Notes: generated from the sequence alone by a model not told the origin. A DNA stretch of 55,975 bases from Phoronis australis (GCA_002633005.1 NMRA01000647.1:140851-196825); one strand, 5' to 3'. Positions 25,545-38,770 are shown, counted from the stretch's first letter. Numbers and translations are program-made.

Positions 25545-25964
25545 ATACTATGAGAAGATTTGATCCTGTACAGGGTTATTGACCCTTTGGGAATTTCAGC
25601 TAAGTAGGTACACAGAGGCCATTCTCTCGTCCGCTTGTGATGGTACACACAATTTAGGATAAACAAACAAAAAATATGTTGTGGCATTAACCCTTAGCAA
25701 ACAGTAAGCTGTGATTTTTATTTGATAAGTAGTTTGAAACTCTCTTGAAGATGTTTTACTATATGTGCAACTTACGTAAATGGCAGACAAAGCTTACATA
25801 AATATATTTGGCCTATTTTTGGAAACATGCAAAGCGACATTTTTACGCCCTGACAATAACATGACGTCACTTCAAATTTAAGGCCGAATGGCTGAATAGC
25901 TTCTGATTGTCGTAGTTGTTGCGCCGAGATACTAACCCGGGCTCACGAAAGTTCAGGCGTATTT

Positions 25965-26579
25965 TATGGTGGGCCGTTGAGGAGAAAGTGTCGCCGTAAA
26001 ATTACGCTCGTAATTACGAGCGTAAATTAAATTGCAGGAGTGTCGCCGTACAATTACGCTTGTACATTAAATGGGGAAAAGTTTAGCCGTAAAATTACGC
26101 TCGTAATTACGAGCGTAAATTAAATTGCAAAAGTGCTGCAGTAAAATTACGCTCGTAAATTAAATGGGAATGTCGCCGTAAATTACGCTCGTAAAATACC
26201 TTAAGAACGTTCCAAATTTAAACCAGTCAGTGTTGCCCTAACATACACGACTGTTGCTAGGCAGCTCGTTCTTGCACAATCGCTGACGTTGCAGCAGCGA
26301 TTTGATCCGCCATGATTCAGCGCTCGTACCGTAGACATGTAACCCGTCAGTAGATAAGTATTTCCATGAGCACGCTCGACCGTGGATTGTAAAACCCAAC
26401 GTCGTTGGCTAAGAGTTTAAACTAAATTACGAGCGTAATTTTACGCCGTAAAGAATTAAATTACGCTCGTAATTTTACGGCGTAATTAACGGCGTAAATA
26501 ACGCCGTAAATAACGGCGTAATGTACATAATTACGCTCGTATTTTTCCGGCGACACTTTCCCCCCAACGGCCGATCATA
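25965..26579. mobile_element. Palindrome-rich TIR element built from TTACGCTCGTAA units
   Basis: The ends are inverted repeats: TATGGTGGGCCGTTGAGG at 25965 answers CCCCCAACGGCCGATCATA ending at 26579, followed inward by GAAAGTGTCGCCG on both sides. The interior is saturated with TTACGCTCG/CGAGCGTAA. Two perfect 24-bp palindromes lie at 26002-26025 and 26095-26118, with direct repeats of the GTCGCCGTAAAATTACGC block on the left half and CGGCGTAA blocks on the right. Only 26200-26420 is unique sequence. There is no coding capacity; a MITE or satellite-like foldback is the likeliest reading. Confidence 0.8.
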
Positions 26580-28843
26580 GTATTTTCGCTAACACGTCGG
26601 TCTGCGGGATATTTTCAGGAGAAAAACATCAAACCCCTATGAACGTTGAAGAAATACTGAGAAACACTCTTGAGATAAAGATTGTTGGTCAGATACAGGG
26701 CCGTTTTTGCATTCATAGAGATTTACTCTCATGTAAGGACTTGGTAAGAGTACCGAGCGTCCCATTTGCTGCTATTCATTCTCTTACAACCCTATAAGAA
26801 AAGCTGTACTGTAATTGTCCGACTCCGTCACTGAGATCTGCGCTCACCAAAGCTGTGTGTTAGGCGCAAAGGGTTATAGCAAGAGCGTCGGAACGCCATG
26901 ATTAGTCAAGGATGGGTAAAACAACCAAGACTTGCATCACTGTTGCTCGCCTTACGTAGTTTTCATTTTTGAAAATGTGAGCAACTAAAAGTAGGCCTAT
27001 GCTGTACCTCCGACTCGAGCTTCAAATACAACAACAGCTAGAGACCGTGAAACCAAAGTTTTTTGTCCTTAAAATTTTTACTCATTTGCGATCGCCTTCT
27101 GCCTTGTAAATTGATTCCTGATTTGTTTAGAACATTAACTGTTGTAAATTGTTCTCATCGTGTTATTGGGATTAGAAGTGGCATAGGACAGACTTAGAGA
27201 CGAACAGAGATCCGCCAATATTGGTCATGGTGCTCAGGGCTCAGCGTACAAAATGACTCGTCGGGTCAAACTCCGCCATGATTGCATTGTTATCGGATGC
27301 GAATTAAACTCGTTAAACTTACAACTCATTGTCTAGTATATCTGGAGCTCGACGTCACGTACGAACGAACCGTCACTGACTTGTTACCAAACCCAGGAAT
27401 CGTCTCGGGCGAGAAACAGATTGAGACATTGGCTCTGAGTAACTTGTCTAAATCAACTTTTAGGTGTTTTGATAGTTGGTTTATTACGGCTTTTTAAATA
27501 CTTTGCAACAGTCAAGTTGTCAAAATATTAAACAATCGCCAAAAATTGGGTACAAACAACCTCGCAATTTTCAATTCGTGATAACCATTATTACATGTAA
27601 ATTTGCGATAAAAATGAAAACCAGCACTTGAAATCCCAGCGGTACTAGGCAGTAGTTTTCTGAGGACGATGAATGGGTTTGGTGTTTGGGACTCAACTCG
27701 TATGACTATAATTTGAATAGAGTTTAAATAGGTATGGAACGCGAAAGCTCGTCAAAATATCTTTCAAACAATTCCTGACGAAACTGCCATCTCGCAACTT
27801 TTGCTATAGAGCTATTCAGGCTCCCACGTGAGGAAGTGGCCACGAAAAATCCCAAAATCCATTATTCTTGAAATACGCGCGAAGGAAAAACTCTGTAATC
27901 ACCACAGAGTTTGATCTTCCTCCCACTTCTGATCAATGCGCGCATGCGCTCCGGCACAGTCATTCGACAACTGGTTACTGACAAGAAGGATATTTCGGCA
28001 CATTATCATGTGTGGTCGCACTCCGAATCTAAGGTCGACACCACTGTATGAGGTAAGCCTGTCAAGCAAGGGGTTTCCCAACGAGAATTCCAAGTACAAT
28101 TTAGAATACATGTTCTACATTTGAATGCTAAGATACTTTTGCAACTAATTTTAATCTCTTAATTCGACTGCTGCTTGAGGTAGCTATTGTTTTGTTTACA
28201 TGTACATCTAAGGTCAAACATTACATTTTTATATTAGAGAAATGTGCTACGTCTATGTCTGGCCAAACCAAAAGAGACGTGGTTGGCCTTGTGAGGGGAA
28301 AATCAGAGAAGTGACAAGAAGTTGACAGGTCGTTCTTCTTTGAAATGTTTTGATATCAACAAAAAATCAAAATCTTTACTAGAAGAAAGTAAACTATCTG
28401 TTGAACACGTTGAATTCTGTTTCTGTGGAGGAGGGTCAATTTAAATGATGCAATTTGATCTGTTTTTCTAGTTTCGCTTTAAATTCAAACCCTCACATTG
28501 GCGCAACGCCACACTTCGATACTCCGACTCAGCCTATCCAGTTTTTATAACCAATAAAGCAAATTTGTCATCCCTACAAAAATAAGATGAATGGTAAGTA
28601 GTTTTACTATTTACAAAACAAAACTACATCCATACTTTGAAATTCAGTACAGATTCCTTAGTTCGTTTACGGCTCCAGTTGGTGATTGTGTAGCTGAGGT
28701 TCCTTACTTTCGAAGGTATATATATATGTATATATAAATTCAGTAATTCACTTTTGTTGAGGGATTTTCATTTCCTAAACTGTACAATGCATAATGTGAC
28801 AACAAACGTTATATTCGAGGTAAACGGATAAACGGGTTAGTTT
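26580..28843. other. No gene recognised; 3' flank of CLN8
   Basis: No exon chain or recognisable motif on either strand. An AT-rich run (TATATATATGTATATATAA) is at about 28718-28737. The right part would contain the CLN8 3' UTR on the minus strand. Confidence 0.5.
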
Positions 28844-30971
28844 TTAATCAATCTTTGTAACGCCATACGCGGGGTTGGTTTTCTGGGAATCCTCAAAGTT
28901 CCAGTCGACGGGCTTATGCATTTGCACCGTTTTCCGGTACGTCCAATAAGGAGTCATGACGAAAAAAATTAACGTGAGCTGAGTATATAGGCTAATAAAT
29001 ATTGGTAAAGGCATCGAAGACCAAATTTTTGGCCAGTGGCGATAGGTTTGTAGCCACATAAATCCTTCAAGAACAGTTCGACAGTGAAACAAATGCACAA
29101 GGATAGCTTGGTTAGCCTTCCATAACAAGGTGTTGGTTCGACCACATTTTAACATTGTCCAACAGAGAGCACTGAATGGAGTACTCATTTCGAGCAGCAA
29201 TCCAACCGTGCCAAAGTAATGACTGCTGTCAAAATAAAGAACTAGGAGATAACCACCGAGAGCCAACCAGTGGTGGGCGTTGAGCAGAATATTTTGTTGC
29301 CTAAACACAATGTCTGTGATTGAAACTGCGGCACATTCCAGAATGAAAAATCCAACAGTCACGTGGAGTGCGAAGTTACTAGTTGGCGTCTTTGCAAAGA
29401 CGACATCTTTGACGAGTTCGTCATCGTGCCACAGCGTCCAAATGCCCACTATTGTGCAGAAAACTCCAAAAACGCCCCTCACCACTGACAAGTTCCAGAA
29501 GATTTTTTCTTTTCTTCGCAGATTCTTGTAAGCGGATGTTCGACCCGCGACGACCGCTGACCACACGTACAGCATACAAAAGAGAAGAAATGACACAAAG
29601 ATGACTTGGAATTTTGTCGTTATGGTGCTGTAATCCAGTTGCGTCAGATAAGGATGAATGTAGTCAGTTAGCTGCACTGATCCCCTGAAAACAAAATGCA
29701 AATGGCGTGAATGACACACCGGCGGACCTAGGCGTAATGGGGGGGGGGGGGCGTGGCAACCACAATTTTCGAAGGACAAACTAATTAATGCCAAAATGTC
29801 TGCTTAGGTCCTAAATAGGCCTATGCCGCCGGCGTCGCTTTTTACTTTTCTGGTCTTGTCCGTAGGGGGCTTCCTATAGGCCGATTATACATGTAACCTG
29901 CAGTCTACAAGGCGAAAACATCTGGGCCTTCTAGTGTATATTCTATTATCAAGTAGGTCTAAAATCTACAGGATTCAATTGTGACGATTTATCTTGGACT
30001 GTGATCATCACGTGCGCGCATCACGAGAAGCTGAACATGACCACTATCATGTTTGCGTAAAATGCACCGGCTGTAAACATAAGATAACGCAACGAATTAC
30101 ATCAATTAGTGCCATTTCAACTGGATGTAAAGCTTTCAAATGCATGAGAAAAATACTGTATTTTTAAGCGCATTAGGGTGATGGACCCGTAAAGGTTCAT
30201 CTATGCATTGAAAGTGGAATGACTTTGTGCAACTGAGTACTCCCCGAGATTGAAATCTGCCCTCAGCGATGAGAGTGCCTCAGTACGCGGCCATAGACGT
30301 CAACTGTTTAGCTAGTCATTACATGAGACAGGCACTTGGCCAAGGAGCATCGGAAGCGAAATGAGTGGCCAGTAGAAGGGCAAAAGACAAAATTGAAATG
30401 AGTCTCTACCGAAAGGCTTTTGAGCAAGCCGTCATAATCCCTTTTGCACGTTCAACGTCGAAATGTCAACGGAGAGAATTCGTAATAACACGGTCAGCCT
30501 TAGTTTTTCTAAGTACAACCCTAAATCCTCGACAGTTAAATCAAGTCTTTTTAATTGCGCTTGTCACTAAATGTCCATATTATGCCAGTACTAGCATAGA
30601 CAATATTACGTATTTGTGTTTTGAAAGTGTTGCCTCGGTAAGCTGAAACTGCAGCTCAGTAATCAGTTATGCTTGTACATACGCACCCGAATGGCATACA
30701 CGTGCATGTACATGTAAGGTGTTCCGCCACACGAGGAGACGCCCGGCTGGTAAGAATAAAAAACATTTAGGCAAAGAATTTCGCCCTCGAAAGTTACTGT
30801 AGCTGTTCCGACAGTTATTCCAAGATTGTAGAGAGCGGGGAACTACGTACCTGTAGGCACGTTACGTAATCACATGAATGCGACACAACATTTTCAATCT
30901 TTGCTAATTAGCTAACAAATTGGCAACACATTCCACACTTACCGCATGAAATCATTATGACTAGCCGCCAT
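28844..30971 (-). CDS. CLN8: CLN8 orthologue, TLC-domain ER membrane protein (289 aa)
   Basis: Exon 1 coding part is 30971-30943 (MAASHNDFM plus two bases, donor CG|GTAAGT). Exon 2 is 29684-28844 after a TTTTCAG acceptor. The joined codon CGG gives R10 and the phases agree. The 289-residue length matches vertebrate CLN8 (286). The TLC core is clear: RRKEKIFWNLSVVRGVFGV (about 66-84), the HH pair at 147-148, LLLEMSTPFSALCWTMLK (about 172-189) and MTPYWTYRKTVQMHKPVDWN (about 253-272). In vertebrates CLN8 is an ER and ER-Golgi receptor that helps export lysosomal enzymes. Multiple hydrophobic segments fit that location. The C-terminus (GVTKID) lacks the dilysine ER-retrieval signal of the human protein. 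The open frame continuing upstream of 29684 is intron. Confidence 0.92.
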
Positions 30972-31290
30972 TCTTCAGGAGATGCACACGAAGTAAATCG
31001 TACAGAATGGCGCAAGCAGACGATTCTCAGCACTCAGATGGCAAATTGCAGTCGCGACACCAAACAGCTAACTTCGGTAATTTCTGCGAACGTTTGGACT
31101 GGTTGCTGATTTCAACTATTCTTCCATAAAAAGTATCCTGTGTAGATTATGATGTTTAAAAATCAGCATCGTCATGCCCCGGCGAGATAATAACAACCGC
31201 TGTTTACAGTATAATCGGCGTTTTCAACATTGCGCACGACAGTATGCATAACGTCATCCCGTGTATTAGTGCCCCATCCGTAGACGCAAT

Positions 31291-31330
31291 GCTCTCGCGA
31301 AAACGCAAGATACCCAAAGTCCTCGCGAGA
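31291..31330 (-). promoter_or_regulatory. CLN8 upstream region with two near-consensus TCTCGCGAGA motifs
   Basis: About 320-360 bp upstream of the CLN8 start codon, TCTCGCGAAA (about 31293-31302) and CCTCGCGAGA (31321-31330) each match 9 of 10 bases of TCTCGCGAGA, the element bound by BANP at TATA-less promoters. The stretch around them is relatively CpG-rich. That it is the promoter is inference. Confidence 0.45.
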
Positions 31331-33023
31331 TATTGCCTTAGATGCGTCGCAAGCTGAAGGCATGCGCACGTGATAATACTACCTTTACTCGCAAGATTTT
31401 TTGCGTCTCGGAATTCGATCCTGGCTTTTAGGGGAAGTGATACTTCGGCCTTTGATCGGGTTGGATTGTCATTCTGATAAGCTTACAGTGGCACTTATCA
31501 TTTTGTAAACGATGCTCATCGAAGTTGATAGTTAAAACGAGTCTGCCTCCGATAATCTGTTTATTTGAAGGGAATTCGCGGTAGTGCAGGGTTAAGATTG
31601 TCGTTGGGACCTCCAAGCTATGAAAAGTATATGAGCGACCTAGCAATTGGAATTAGCCCTTGCGCCACAATTTTTGAATTTCCCCTTTCTCGTCACAACT
31701 CACGAGGGACCTCCGACCAGACGGAGGCCTCTATTTCGTGCAAGGCCCTAAGTTGCTGCTTCTTAGCTAAATGAATTGTCTCACCCTGTGGCATCAAATT
31801 TTATATAGACCCGTTACTAACTACGAGATGGGGTTCCTATTTTCAGTGGAACTACAAGTTGTAGCTTTATTAGCTTAATGGGACGACACTGATTTGCGGC
31901 GCTGTTATTGCTGCGGCGCCATTATTGCTGAAGTTACATTTTAGGAACAACAAGGCAAAACACGTCTCTTATTTGGTGACTACAGAGTTTTTCCTTCACG
32001 CGTATTTTAAGAATCGTGAAATTTGTGATTTTTCTGGGAATTTCCTCAAAGGGGAAGTGAATAACTCTTTAGTTGACGTTGCGGAATGGTGCTTTCGTCA
32101 GGAATTGATTAAACGGTTTTTGACGAGGTTTCGATTTCCATGCTTCGTTAAGTACGGCGGTAGGCCTGGCAATTAAATATTATATTTGTGTTTGAGATAG
32201 CAGGCGACTTAAAAAGTAAGAATAATGCGATGTTTATTACATTTGCACTTGCCGTGTTCGACTTCAAAAGTAATAATTATTACTATTGTGACTGTAAAAG
32301 GACAGAACAAACTTAGGACGTGATGGATGGTAATTGAGCACGTAAACGCGACTTTTTTAGAGAAAATTCCCCAAAATGTTTCATGTTCGAGGCTCCACGT
32401 CATATGCTTGGAAACTGAAAACCGCCGTTAATCTTTGGAGCCAGGGCGGATCCAACATTTTGATTTTGGGGGCAGGGCAGAGTAGAATTTTGCTCGTCAG
32501 ATATTCGCACACTTGAACTGCCAAATGGAATCTGGGAGAATTTTTGGGGGGGACATGGCCCCCGGGAGCTGACATTTTGAGAATCCCTGTCGTGAAGGTT
32601 GTTTGCAATTTTCCGCCAGTGGGGGTAGCCGCCACGTGAGGTACAGGTCTTCTAACTGGAGGTCATACACTGTAAATCAGTGCAACGAAACTGGAGAGTA
32701 CAACAAGACAAAAAATAATTGTTTGTTTTTGTCTCATGTGCGCCTTGCGCAAACAGACTTGTAATTCTTGCTATGTTTTTTCTGACTGAAGAACTCAAAT
32801 GAAAACTAACTGTTAATTTGGAAGTATGTATGTTTATTTGACGCATTTGTGTGACTGTCTGCAAAAAGATCTCATATTCAGCAGGCCTACAAACTATCCA
32901 TATGAAACTGGAAAACATGAAGTTGACCATTAAATAATCCAATGGTCACAAAAAGAATTAAGAAGTTATAAACATATGCCAGTGGTGGTGTAAAATAATC
33001 GATATCAATGTACTCATGCGTTT
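31331..33023. other. No gene recognised
   Basis: Short open frames only. A phrase near 32445 (AGGGCGGATCCAACATTTTG) resembles AGGGGCGGATACAGGATTTTG near 55947 at the right edge, suggesting a dispersed repeat whose limits cannot be set here. Confidence 0.4.
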
Positions 33024-36000
33024 CTATACGTTGATGTTCACTTTCATTTCTGGTTCCTGCTTGTACTCGTTATCACTGAACAGAGGGCGGGTGAAATGTC
33101 TGTAGAAGAGCACACATATCTTTGCAACGCCTGCCAGAGAAGCAAGCACGAGAAGTAGAATTGAAAAAATAGAATTTGTTGCGCCCTGGCTGTAATTCTT
33201 AGCGATACTACCAATAAGAGCCACAATCACGACTATGTACGGGCTGAACTGATACCTTGTGAATTTGTCGAAAACAAACACGTCTAGTCCAAACCACAAG
33301 ACAAGTTCACCAGCTAAAATTGAGAGAACAACAGTACTGGCAATGCTTTGGTCAACACCGAGTCTGTAAGCAAGAACTTGTGCAAAGTTCAATAAGGTAG
33401 CAATTGTGACCCATGTAGCGTAGAAGGCCAGACCGTTTTGAATGAACAGACGTGTCATCCAAATGTCCTTCTGTAATCCCATTTTCGCCAAGTAGTTGCC
33501 ACTCTTGTTCAAGCGCACGTGCGATATGACCAAGCAAATGTACAACGTGAACGGAAGGAGAGCTATTGGGATTAAAGCCCAGTCGATCATCAAACGATCC
33601 CAAATGACAGACCACGCAACACTGCTACCCAGATTGACGATGTATGACATGTAAAATAGAGGTGATTCGGTCTCTGGGTTGGCGTATAAGGCATATCCGT
33701 CTGGGGTTTTGCGAAATATTGCTGCGATGACGTATATCAGCCATATGATTTGCCATGCGTAGATGAAGCCCCAAATGGAAAAGGTCCAGCTAGCAGGCGT
33801 TACTTCTAGATACCGCAAGTCGCCTGTGAATTCTGAGGTGTTAGTGAAGATGCCTGAAACAAGACACGATTTATACTTTATTTTCTACAATATGGGTTAA
33901 GTCTTTAACATAAAAAGTTGGTGACTATAACACCTCACCCTCATAATCCACGAGGCCTGTATGAGTCCGGTCAAGGGTTGAGTTCCATTGTTGTGATGAG
34001 GTGTTAGCTGCTTATGGTAAGGGCTACGTTTTCCCTGCTCACGAACGACATAAATTGTAAAGAAATATTTTTATTGTTTTTTTTCTTATCCCAGGAACCC
34101 AAAAATTTACAAGGAATAAAAGTTAGGAAATCAAACACTTGTCTCTTTTCAGTACTTTTTGCGATGAGAGACTTGTGGGACATCTGCAATGGATTCTGGG
34201 ACACCGGGTTTTCCAAGCCGAATGAGAGCAACAAACTAATGAAAACATTACACTACACGTACTGTACACTTTCATTTCCATCCATTAGATGGCGAGGAAA
34301 ACGTTTATTCCCATATTTTTAACTGTAAAGATGGAATTCTCGCACCTACATAATTGATGAATTTAAAACAGCTTTCTAATAGATTTAAAACAGGCAATTA
34401 TTAATTTGGGATATTTTTCCCATTCAGGTAATAACAGGGCAACTTTTTGAAAATTATGAATAAGCTGCACCAAAATTATACTGTATATGTTAATATTGAA
34501 TATCTCAGAAAAAAATGTCTACCATGTCGAATCTGCGACGGCATTTCAGCATAAAGCATTTTCTGAATTTTGACAATTGTCCTCACGCAGATTATTGTAG
34601 AAAGGCTCGAAAGAGTTTCAAAAATGTCAAGAAATCTCATAATTGAAATTCCGACAAATGTTAGTACAGGCCCTAAGGACTCTATGAGAACCATTTCATT
34701 CAACGTGAATTAGTGGTGGAATATTCTAAAAACGGATCATTTCTAAGTTATAACCTCAACAGTTATTTTTAAAGAGTCTTCTACCCATCCTTAACCAACA
34801 ATGGATAATACTCACCCAACTGCTGTCCAATGGGAGACATCCCTATTGAGCTTATAAACATCGTAAAGGCATAGCAAAGGGAGGTGAAGACGATAAAGAA
34901 TGCAAGTAGCGGTTTGTGGGCAGCTGGCTTTAAAGTCTGCAAGATTGGAGAATTCAAAATATAATATCAAATTGCTAAAGCAACTGATGCTCATTTATAG
35001 AATTTTCGTTGGGGCAACATGAATTTCTCGTAGAACATGCGCAGAAACTTCAATGAATCACTACTTCGGAAAAAGGTACATGTAGGCCCAAAGCGCACCG
35101 CGTGATCACGAGCATGCGCTACTCTTTATGGCAAGCGTCTACTTTCTTCCATTCGTAAGCCATTTCGACGGAACTTAATACGAGAGAGGCAAACTAATAT
35201 ATTTTTTCCACATATTCTCGCATCCTTCATAGCTCAGACAAGTAACGTGTAGAAGGTATAGCGGCCACAATGACTTTGGTCGTGCCACCTTCATAGTCCA
35301 CTGTCAAATTTCATAAATTATTCTTAATCTATCTATATCATAGTCGTACACAATGTAGTATTTGTACAATACTATATTGCCTTCATTTACAGTCGTACAT
35401 GTATTTCCATGAACATTAACTTTCAAAACCTTTGTACAGAGCATGCGCAATTATAGAACATTTTTAAATTAAAATTCTTCAAGAAAGCATATAATACATT
35501 ATCAACTATCTACTTGTACTTTTTATACGGGATTCTGCCCTACCTCAAATATTCCAAAATAACTTGAAAGGTCTACGAAATTCATTCAAGACGCTTTGCA
35601 GGTTAGAAGTAATTATTTGTTTATAACCTACTCTGAAGTGGTCATATTTGAGCGTGTGCAATATGTTATGTAATGATTTAATTATTATTAGGTGACTTAG
35701 TAAGCCCATTGAGATGTGTGGTAAATATTCTGTCTTTGAGATTGTTTTACTGGCACCCTTATGTCACTATAATAAATAAATAATAATGATAATAATAATA
35801 ATAATAAATGTACTTCCTAAGCCCCGGTTGCCTCATCTTCTGTTATGAAGTCGGACTTGTTAGTGTTTGTATGATATGATGTTGAGATGGTCCGAATATT
35901 CAATTAGCGTCATATCTGAGAAATGACTGATTCATGTGAAACTTGCAGGTACTATGCTTTAAAGTGTTCTCCAAAAAACTTTTACGAATTGTTTTTAAAA

Positions 36001-36251
36001 TGTTTTGCTTAAGCATGAAGGGGTATCAAAATAGTAGTTTTAGGATGATCATGAAAAAATAAATTTGTTGCTTCAAAAGAAAGCGAAATGTGATAGGCTG
36101 CATTACAATACTGCAATTGTTTTTTTTGAGATTTCATCTTGAACGTTGATATCAAATGAAATAAAATTTGGCCATACTGTTAGTAGGCGTACTTTGCAGA
36201 TGGATGTCTAGTCCTCAGTTTAGTCTACCGATAACTTACCTCGACAGTCAT
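33024..36251 (-). CDS. TspO-like polytopic membrane protein, paralogue 2 (320 aa)
   Basis: Exons 36251-36240 (12 coding nt, MTVE), 34936-34816 (121 nt) and 33853-33024 join with phases 0 and 1, the same plan as the other two copies. Exon 2 holds one membrane segment after a short basic stretch (LKPAAHKPLLAFFIVF) and ends in SPIGQQL. Exon 3 opens with an NTS sequon (IFTNTSEF), then the family signature EVTPASWTFSIWGFIYAWQ and seven hydrophobic segments. A second sequon (NYS) lies before the last segment. The tail is short and charged (YKQEPEMKVNINV). Family resemblance to bacterial tryptophan-rich TspO-type proteins is distant; no function is assigned. It is closest to paralogue 3, especially in exon 3. 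A short AAT-type run lies at about 35772-35810 in its intron. Confidence 0.86.
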
Positions 36252-36400
36252 CTCGAGTTTGACGTTGGAAGAATTGAAGATTCTGCAAAGATGGTAAATA
36301 AAAAGACTGCTGAACAAAATACGATGTTTCTTATTTCAACAAAATCTATAGCGAATTCTTCTGCTCTTATACTTAGGACAAATATATACTCAAGCTTCCT

Positions 36401-36640
36401 ACCAATCGGAGCTTGAGTTGGTGACATAATTACCCTCCATGAAAGCTTTCGTGTGCACACAAATGTTTCATAACTGGTTGGTCGCGAATTTATGTAAGAT
36501 TTAAATTTTCTTATAAGCTCCCTATTAGTTTACAGCGTGCGTGTAATTTGACAACTACATGTACAAATTTGCTAAATATTGTTTGAAGAGATTTAGGATT
36601 TGCTTGATGAAGCACGGTTATTTAACGACGTGGGAAAATG
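36401..36640 (-). promoter_or_regulatory. Promoter block of TspO-like paralogue 2, duplicated at paralogue 3
   Basis: Starting about 150 bp upstream of the ATG, this block aligns with 41024-41264 upstream of paralogue 3. Shared phrases include GAGCTTGAGTTGGTGACATA, CACACAAATGTTTCATAA, CGAATTTATGTAAG and ACGTGGGAAAATG. ACCAAT at 36401 reads as inverted CCAAT on the gene strand. An upstream ATG (MSPTQAPIG reading) is conserved in both copies. Confidence 0.6.
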
Positions 36641-37649
36641 TTGCTTGGGGTTGGACTTGGCTGTGGCGGATAAGTTGAAGTACGTTGGGATTCCTTTGTC
36701 GGTACCACCACTGACGTGGTAACAATACCATACCAACGGGAACATCTCATTGTCCTGTTACCTGATACGACTCTTGGCACTGCCAAATAACTAATTAATC
36801 GGATGGGCTATGAAACAATGGAATGTGTTTACTCTCGACACTAACGAGTTTTATTCTCCTCAACGACATTTATTGGATTCTTCCCATAGACTAACGTATT
36901 TCAACAATTTGTTCAAGTGTACATTGTAGTTTGCTAAGTCACATTTGCTAGTTGTAATGCCATTTACATTACTAAGGATGGACGTTGTGCATTCCTTGGT
37001 TAAAATCTCTTTAAAATATTTCACATAGGGAGTTCTAGTTCACTGCCCTATTTCTACCTTCAGAAATCTATAGAACGGTTTTTATAGTATCATCTATATT
37101 TGTAAAACCGTGTTTGGAAAAAATTTTAACAAGGTGTCACCGCTTCCTGCAATGCTAATTCAGGTTAATGGCTTAAAAAGACAGCTGTCACTGAATTTCT
37201 ACGCATGGGCTAGGCATAAAATTGTTGCTTGACTAGAACAAACCCCTCCACGAAAAGGTTACCTTTTCATGGAACTTCTATACAAATGAGTCCCATTTCG
37301 AGTCAATCTCTAAGTGGGTGGGTATGCATGAGTATGCTCGGTGTACTCCTGTTCAATAGAACGCTGAGTATCTTCCCTGGTGACACGTAACTCCATGAAA
37401 CGTGACTGAGGCCAATGAAATGGACAATGTCTGACAGCTGTTCATAACTTAACTATCCATCGCATACATCGCTCATGCGACCTACGTTACGGAAACAATT
37501 ACTTCAATTAGGGGTCCACTCCCACAAAAACCGCGATTTCAATTGATGCTATAAGCAGCTTTATACCACATTATTAGCGTCAAATGACAAATACAACAGT
37601 GTAATAACCCATTTAGTTATCTCACTAGTGATGTAACATTTTTTCGGGA

Positions 37650-37727
37650 AACCGAGGCCGGTTTCGTACCCGGGCCCCAAAAGTTTCGAGTCGCCGACTT
37701 CACCACTACACCACTCAGCCGCTGACG
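37650..37727 (-). repeat. tRNA-derived SINE head (tRNA-Ser-like)
   Basis: On the minus strand GGCTGAGTGGTGTAGTGG resembles a tRNA A box and D arm, GACTCGAAAC resembles a serine-type anticodon loop, and GGTACGAAACC (37670-37660) resembles the B box GGTTCGANNCC. Stem pairing is too poor for a working tRNA, so a SINE or tRNA pseudogene is more likely. The body and tail of the SINE are not delimited. Confidence 0.5.
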
Positions 37728-38708
37728 TCATCGAACGTGAAAATAGAATTATTAAATGAGCACGCGCATCAATCACATGTTCAGCAAAGGCCATTTTACC
37801 GACATTTATACGCTATGAAAAATAAGATGCCAGAGAGGGAACCCCTCAAAGTGTGGACAGATTCCAAGATTGATATCAGTTACAGCACTGCCTTGTCCTA
37901 TTAAGACGCAATTTCTAAAATGAACTCGTTACGTTAACAACTTAGGGCCTGCTATTATGAAATCGGCTTCATCTTGTTCCGTTTTAGGACTAGAAATGAT
38001 TTCTAGCCTCGTTTCAGTTCAATCACATCATCTTGCTTGTCACGGCGAGTTATTTCCGACATAGGCATGTATGCGGCCGTAAGGGGGCAATGCAGAAGAT
38101 TTAAAGGTAACATATTTCAATTAAGATTAAGTGTACAGGCCCAGTTTCATTCTTTGCAGGTCTTTAACGGCAAGCGTAACTTGGGCTTTTTTAAACAATT
38201 AGGTGGGTCTTCAATCCCATAAGAACTAAAACATTAATTCTTATAGATCATTTTGTGATGTAAAACTTTTTCTCGGATAAACTTCCCCTTGCTCTGCCAT
38301 TCACAGCGCCGCCAAACTTGTTTTTTACCTTAGGAGAAACCCGGCGAACGCCCGCACAGAAGTTTACAGCAAATGTAATATTTATTGCTTCTTTAAGTAC
38401 TAGCCATAATCATTACGTGGACGGCATGGATATTTGGGAAAAAGGGCGGACCATGTCCCTATTTTTAGGAGAATCTCAGTGTGCGAAGTTTACATGTACA
38501 ATACCATGCGAATCGTGCCAGGTATCGAATTTCCTCGTGTTGCAAACTGTTTCGTTACACTGGACACGTAATGTCGCCCCGACGACAATGCCGAGAGCGA
38601 TGCCTTCAAGTGAAATGTAGCAATATAGTTGTAAAACTTTCAGACTCTCCACCTCTGGTATGGCTAATGGCTATTTTATCCTGTTTGTGTGGTTTCTGAT
38701 GTATAAAA

Positions 38709-38710
<2 letters not shown>

Positions 38711-38765
<55 letters not shown>
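38711..38765. repeat. (TG)n microsatellite, about 27 units
   Basis: An uninterrupted TG dinucleotide run. Confidence 0.97.

Positions 38766-38770
<5 letters not shown>

Noticed and set aside
29685-29794. N-terminal extension of CLN8 in the same frame (Pro/His-rich)
   Set aside because: An acceptor at 29685 and an upstream start exon at 30971-30943 with matching phase give the right length and R10 codon.
36248-36460. Coding exon starting MSPTQAPIG upstream of TspO-like paralogue 2
   Set aside because: The phase does not fit exon 2, while the MTVE exon does; the conserved ATG is better read as promoter or uORF sequence.
37650-37735. Functional tRNA-Ser gene
   Set aside because: The acceptor and D stems do not pair well and the B box is imperfect.
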